Shown here: one piece after another, positions 41,127 through 44,300 of the stretch | Numbering within the stretch: the first letter of the stretch is position 1 | How the letters are laid out: every line of letters begins with the position of its first letter | Source: Alphaproteobacteria bacterium | GTDB lineage: Bacteria; Pseudomonadota; Alphaproteobacteria; GCA-2731375 | NCBI GenBank assembly: GCA_029937535.1 | Contig: JAPYPT010000005.1 | Span: 1-44,300, forward strand | Length of the DNA stretch: 44,300 bases | Direction of reading: 5' to 3' | Position numbers and translations under genes: made by a program | The notes under the pieces: generated by a model | Told to the model about the DNA's origin: nothing | What the model saw: the letters and a program-made list of their open reading frames with translations, nothing else | Databases searched by the model: none

Positions 41127-41873
41127 ATGAGCAACATCGACGAAGCCAGCAGCGAGACATCTGTCGAATTCCGGCGCGGTATCGGCGAACGGCTGATCAA
41201 ATACGGCCGCATGGTGGTCGCCCGTGGCTATATCCACAACTCCCTGGGCAACATTGCCATCCGCGTGCCCCATCCGGACTTTCCCCACGGCGTCGCCTAC
41301 GCCAAACATGCCGGCGTATCACTGGAGGAGATGGAGCTCGAGCACGTGGTGATTACCGACATACCGAGCGGGCGGTTGCTCCACGGCAGCGTGCAGACCA
41401 GTGTCGGCCATCAGCTTAATCGGGAGGTGTTGCGCCTGCGCCCGGACATCAATGCCGTGATCCACGTGCACCACGACGAGACCATCGCCCATTTCGCCGC
41501 CGGCGGGCTCACTGAATTAAAGGCGATGTCGCTCGAATACCCCTACGTCATGGCGAAGCCCGCCCACGTGGTGCCCTCCCATCTCGACGTGGAGGCGGAT
41601 GTCGCACCGATCAAGGCCTTCATCCAGGACACCAACGCCATGGTCATGGTGCGCCACGGCATCACCACTCTGGGACGCAACGTCTCCGAGGCCTATCACC
41701 GGCTCAACACGCTAACCTCGGAAGTCCGCCGCATCGTCACCATGGAGCTGCTGGCGGCGGCGCGCGGCACCCAGGCTGATTACCTCACCGACGAGGAAGT
41801 GCGCTGGATGTACGAACAGGCCGAGGGCGTGATCTACCCCGAAGGCTCCGCCGTGTTCGGCGAAGATTTGTAG
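41127..41873 (+). CDS. Class II aldolase/adducin-family protein
   Basis: 248 residues of the class II aldolase/adducin fold. Zinc ligands His113 and His115 lie in VIHVHHDETIAHF, the distal His177 in VRHGITTLG, and the phosphate/carboxylate pocket near NSLGNIAIRV (residues 38-47). Fuculose-phosphate and ribulose-phosphate aldolases and some decarboxylases belong here. The usual catalytic Glu is not obvious, so catalysis other than aldol cleavage is possible. It stands alone on its strand, opposite the peroxiredoxin-like selenoprotein gene. Confidence 0.85.
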   Translation: MSNIDEASSETSVEFRRGIGERLIKYGRMVVARGYIHNSLGNIAIRVPHPDFPHGVAYAKHAGVSLEEMELEHVVITDIPSGRLLHGSVQTSVGHQLNREVLRLRPDINAVIHVHHDETIAHFAAGGLTELKAMSLEYPYVMAKPAHVVPSHLDVEADVAPIKAFIQDTNAMVMVRHGITTLGRNVSEAYHRLNTLTSEVRRIVTMELLAAARGTQADYLTDEEVRWMYEQAEGVIYPEGSAVFGEDL

Positions 41874-41885
41874 AGCGTCGGGAAC

Positions 41886-42533
41886 TCAACCCAAGCTTCG
41901 CAAATCGTCCAGCGTCTTCTCGGCCTCGGGCCTTTGTGTGTAGTCGGCATCGATATCCGTGGCCCGGATGATGCCACCCCTATCGATGACGAAGCGGGCC
42001 GGTACGGGCAGGGTCCAACTTTCATCGCCGTTGAATTTTGCCAGATCGTTGCCGAAGCTTAGGTAGACTTCTTGCAGATCGGCCGGAACTTCGAAGCGCA
42101 GGCCGAGTTTTTCCGCATAGGCGTTGCCCGGATCGGTCAGCAAGTGAAAATTCAGGTTGCTCTTGTCCGTGCTCGCCCTGTTGTGCTCGGGCAATTGCGG
42201 TGTCAACGCCACCAGATTGGCGCCCAGGTCCTCAAGTTCGCTCAGAACGCCTTGCAAAGCATACAGCTCCGCATTGCAGTAGGGTCACCAAACGCCGCGA
42301 AATACCGTTATCACCATGGGGCCCTTGGCCAGCAGGTCGTCCGAACGCACCACCGCGCCCTGGGCGTTTTCCAGCGCGAAGGCGGGCAGCGGGTCACCAA
42401 CCTTAAGGGCCCGCTCCACCAGACCGCTGCCGCGCAGGGCCTGGGTCGCGGCACTCATGATCGTCCGCTTTTCTTCCGGTATGCGCTTTGCGCTGCCGGC
42501 GCGTAACTTATCGAGTTGTTCAGCCAAACTCAT
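41886..42533 (-). CDS. Peroxiredoxin-like (AhpC/TSA, thioredoxin-fold) selenoprotein with in-frame TGA (Sec83)
   Basis: 215-residue thioredoxin-fold protein when TGA 42287-42285 is read as selenocysteine. Upstream of it the frame gives VGDPLPAFALENAQG and MVITVFRGVW; downstream it continues without frameshift as PYCNAELYALQG. Peroxiredoxin-like relatives read WCPYCN at this point, so Sec replaces exactly the first redox Cys and leaves Cys86 (Sec-x-x-Cys). Later blocks LTPQLPEH and PARFVIDRGGIIR complete the fold. A possible hairpin directly follows the TGA. An AGGA ribosome site precedes ATG 42533. It probably reduces peroxides or disulfides in the cytoplasm. The alternative is a nonsense mutation, but the precise position and the intact downstream part argue against it. 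Confidence 0.85.
42253..42278 (-). promoter_or_regulatory. Candidate bacterial SECIS hairpin
   Basis: Just after the in-frame TGA, the mRNA can pair UGCAA with UUGCA, leave a U-U mismatch, pair GCG with UGC (one G-U), and close with an 8-base loop, GAGCUGUA. The stem begins 6 nt after the TGA and the loop contains G and U. Both features agree with the general form of SelB-binding elements. The fold was made by eye and has no computed energy. Confidence 0.5.
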
Positions 42534-42666
42534 GACAATTTTCCTTTCCCGGAAAATACAAATGATATTTTTAGGATAGCCTCCAAAGCTGCTTCAATCC
42601 ACGCAAATTCCGGTTACCAAAAAGCCTGAATTCCCGGGTCATCCCATCGCCCCCCCCACCCATGGA

Positions 42667-44300
42667 TCACTCCGGCAGACCCGCTAGGCGTAGCATATCG
42701 ACCAAATGGTCGAGGTCCGCATCGTCGCGATATGGATAGGCATGCGGCATATGGTTCAAATTCAAGTCCGGACTAATTTTTAATGCCTCATCGATCTCCG
42801 CCCGCGCCGCATCCGGTTTACCCAATGCCGCCTGCACGGCCGCCAACATCAGGTGCGCCATGGGCCAACCAGGCGCCTGTGTGGCGGCCTGTGCAAATGC
42901 ATGTTCCGCCTCTTCATAGCGGCGCAGGGTAAAGAATGCCCGCCCTTGAAAGTGCGGATAGGAGCCTGGGTAATGTGGGTTGAGGCGCATCGCGAGATCT
43001 ATTTGCTCCAAGGCCTCTTCCGACTGCCCGGCGAACACCAGGATATTGGTCAAAGTGCCCCGCGTAAACGCATCATTGGGGTTCAGGGCCGTCGCCCGCC
43101 CCATGCTGGCAACCGCCAAATCGTGGTGCCGCTGCCAGGCCAGGCAATAACCCAGCACGGCATGCGCTAGATAATTATGGTCATCCAACGCGACCGCATG
43201 GCGCGCTGTTTCAAAGGCCGCCTGCAAGGTATTCTCGGAGGTCTCGCCCCATCGCGATGTGTAGGACAGCAGGCCTGTCAGTGCGATGATCGCATGGGCC
43301 TGGGCATAGTCGGGATCAAGCGCAATCGCTTCCTCCGCCAGCCGCCGTGCCTCGGCGTAACCCACGCGATCCGGGTCATGGAGCAGGGGCGCGGCTTGCA
43401 GGCATTTGTCGTAGGCGTCCAGATTTGCCGGGTCCTTGCGGCGGGAACGGCGCCGATGGTCGGTGTGGATCGTATCGCCCAGTGCGCTGGCGATATGAGC
43501 CGTAATTTCATCCTGCACGGCGAAGATATCGTCCAACTCACGGTCATAGCGTTCCGCCCAGAGATGGTTGCCGCTGGTCGCGTCGATCAACTGCGCGGTG
43601 ATACGCACCCGGTTCCCGGCCCGGCGCACGCTGCCTTCCAAAACGTACTGGACGCCCAATTCGCGCGCCACCTGTCTTAAATCCACCGCCCGGCCCTTGT
43701 AGGTGAACGAAGAATTTCGGGCGATCACCAGGAACTGGTCAAAGTGAGACAGCGCGGTGATGATGTCCTCGGAAATACCGTCGGAGAAGTAGACTTGCTC
43801 GGGATCGCCGGACATGTTGTCAAACGGCAGCACCGCGATGGAGGGCTTGTCGGGCAGAGCCAGCGGTGTGGTGGCGGATGTTGTGCCCAATGCTGTAAAT
43901 GGTGGTTCGCCATCCCCCCGCGGGTGCCAGCGCCACAGCCGTATGGGGCGGGACATATTCTTAACCTCATGGGCGCCGTCGTCGCTGAAAACTGTTTCGA
44001 TCTTGCCTTCGATGTATTCGTTCGCGTTCGATGAAAGGGCGATGCCGCCCGGCTCGGACAGCTCTTCGAGGCGCGCGGCGATATTAACCCCGTCACCCAA
44101 CAAATCCCCGCCCTGTGCGATTACGTCACCAACGTTGATGCCCATGCGGAACTCAATACGGCTTTCGGGCGGGATATCGATATTGCGCGCCGCCATGCCC
44201 TGCTGGATCGCAATCGCGCAGCGGACGGCATCCACGGCACTGGGAAATTCCATCAAGATGCTGTCACCGGCGGTGTTCGCCACCCGGCCACCGTGATGAC
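42667..44300 (-). CDS. Class III nucleotidyl cyclase-like protein with TolB/FlgO-like domain and TPRs, 5'-truncated by window edge
   Basis: The frame remains open to the window end (a residue run HHGGRVANTAGDSILMEF crosses 44283), so the first 40 or so residues are outside. Visible are the end of a class III cyclase homology domain, with the metal Asp in NTAGDSILMEF and the LLGDGVNIAARLEE block. A linker then leads to a TolB/FlgO-like domain (PSIAVLPFDNMSGDPEQVYF, SDGISEDIITALS, ARNSSFTYKG) and TPR-like repeats to the end. As in the gene at 24229, the base-selecting Lys four residues before the second metal Asp is replaced, here by Asn. No clear membrane helix separates the domains. It is the third TolB/TPR architecture in the window. 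Confidence 0.88.
   Translation of the reverse strand, partial: HHGGRVANTAGDSILMEFPSAVDAVRCAIAIQQGMAARNIDIPPESRIEFRMGINVGDVIAQGGDLLGDGVNIAARLEELSEPGGIALSSNANEYIEGKIETVFSDDGAHEVKNMSRPIRLWRWHPRGDGEPPFTALGTTSATTPLALPDKPSIAVLPFDNMSGDPEQVYFSDGISEDIITALSHFDQFLVIARNSSFTYKGRAVDLRQVARELGVQYVLEGSVRRAGNRVRITAQLIDATSGNHLWAERYDRELDDIFAVQDEITAHIASALGDTIHTDHRRRSRRKDPANLDAYDKCLQAAPLLHDPDRVGYAEARRLAEEAIALDPDYAQAHAIIALTGLLSYTSRWGETSENTLQAAFETARHAVALDDHNYLAHAVLGYCLAWQRHHDLAVASMGRATALNPNDAFTRGTLTNILVFAGQSEEALEQIDLAMRLNPHYPGSYPHFQGRAFFTLRRYEEAEHAFAQAATQAPGWPMAHLMLAAVQAALGKPDAARAEIDEALKISPDLNLNHMPHAYPYRDDADLDHLVDMLRLAGLPE

Noticed and set aside
42285-42287. Reading the in-frame TGA as a simple pseudogene mutation
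   Set aside because: The stop falls exactly on the catalytic Cys position, and both halves are intact with no other damage. Selenocysteine is the simpler reading, though genome-level proof is missing.

Overview
The window looks like a chromosomal segment of a high-GC alphaproteobacterium, most likely Rhodospirillales or a related order. The codon use, the palindromic AGAGCA-type dispersed elements, the tripartite tricarboxylate transporter, the CaiB/BaiF CoA-transferase and the abundance of cyclase/TolB-like/TPR proteins all fit this. The assignment is inferred from gene content only. No rRNA, tRNA, CRISPR array, prophage or complete insertion sequence was found.

Layout. 1-5.9 kb: the 3' end of a DapA-family lyase, a TcuA/fumarate-reductase-type flavoprotein, an AT-richer insert with a putative nuclease-like gene, a 93-bp remnant of a second dapA-like gene, an NAD(P)-binding SDR and a divergent LysR regulator. 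5.9-10.4 kb: one giant exported TPR-CHAT protein with about 22 tandem kinesin-light-chain-like TPRs and an intact His/Cys protease dyad. 10.8-17.2 kb: a carboxylic-acid module. A formyl-CoA transferase and a ThDP-dependent lyase/decarboxylase are divergent from a complete TctC-TctB-TctA uptake system. 17.2-20.2 kb: pyrF and two tandem aminoglycoside-phosphotransferase-like kinases of the acyl-CoA-dehydrogenase-associated type. 20.4-27.1 kb: exported MsrA, a PEP-CTERM protein, a winged-helix/TolB/TPR regulator, a membrane cyclase/TolB/TPR protein and a translationally coupled exported protein of unknown function. 27.2-32.3 kb: amidase, a 41-residue membrane protein, S41 protease, COQ7-type di-iron hydroxylase, DsbB and a DedA/YqaA membrane protein. 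32.5-36.3 kb: a second PEP-CTERM gene behind a textbook sigma-54 promoter, an MFS transporter and a HlyD-type adaptor. 36.4-44.3 kb: TauD/TfdA dioxygenase, HU, an NTF2-like protein, DUF924, MBL-fold hydrolase, alpha/beta hydrolase, class II aldolase, a peroxiredoxin-like gene interrupted by an in-frame TGA, and the 5'-truncated end of another cyclase/TolB/TPR gene.

Most notable results. (1) At 41886-42533 a peroxiredoxin-like protein has TGA exactly where the first Cys of its WCPYC-type active site should be, followed by a possible SECIS-like hairpin. It is best read as a selenoprotein that ordinary gene calling splits in two. (2) The PEP-CTERM gene at 32688 has a perfect GG-N10-GC sigma-54 promoter and a 9+9-bp inverted repeat upstream, placed like an enhancer-binding site. 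(3) The CoA-transferase, ThDP enzyme and Tct transporter form a coherent candidate pathway for uptake and C-C cleavage of a small carboxylic or 2-hydroxy acid. (4) A dapA-paralogue remnant marks the edge of an apparent insertion or rearrangement.
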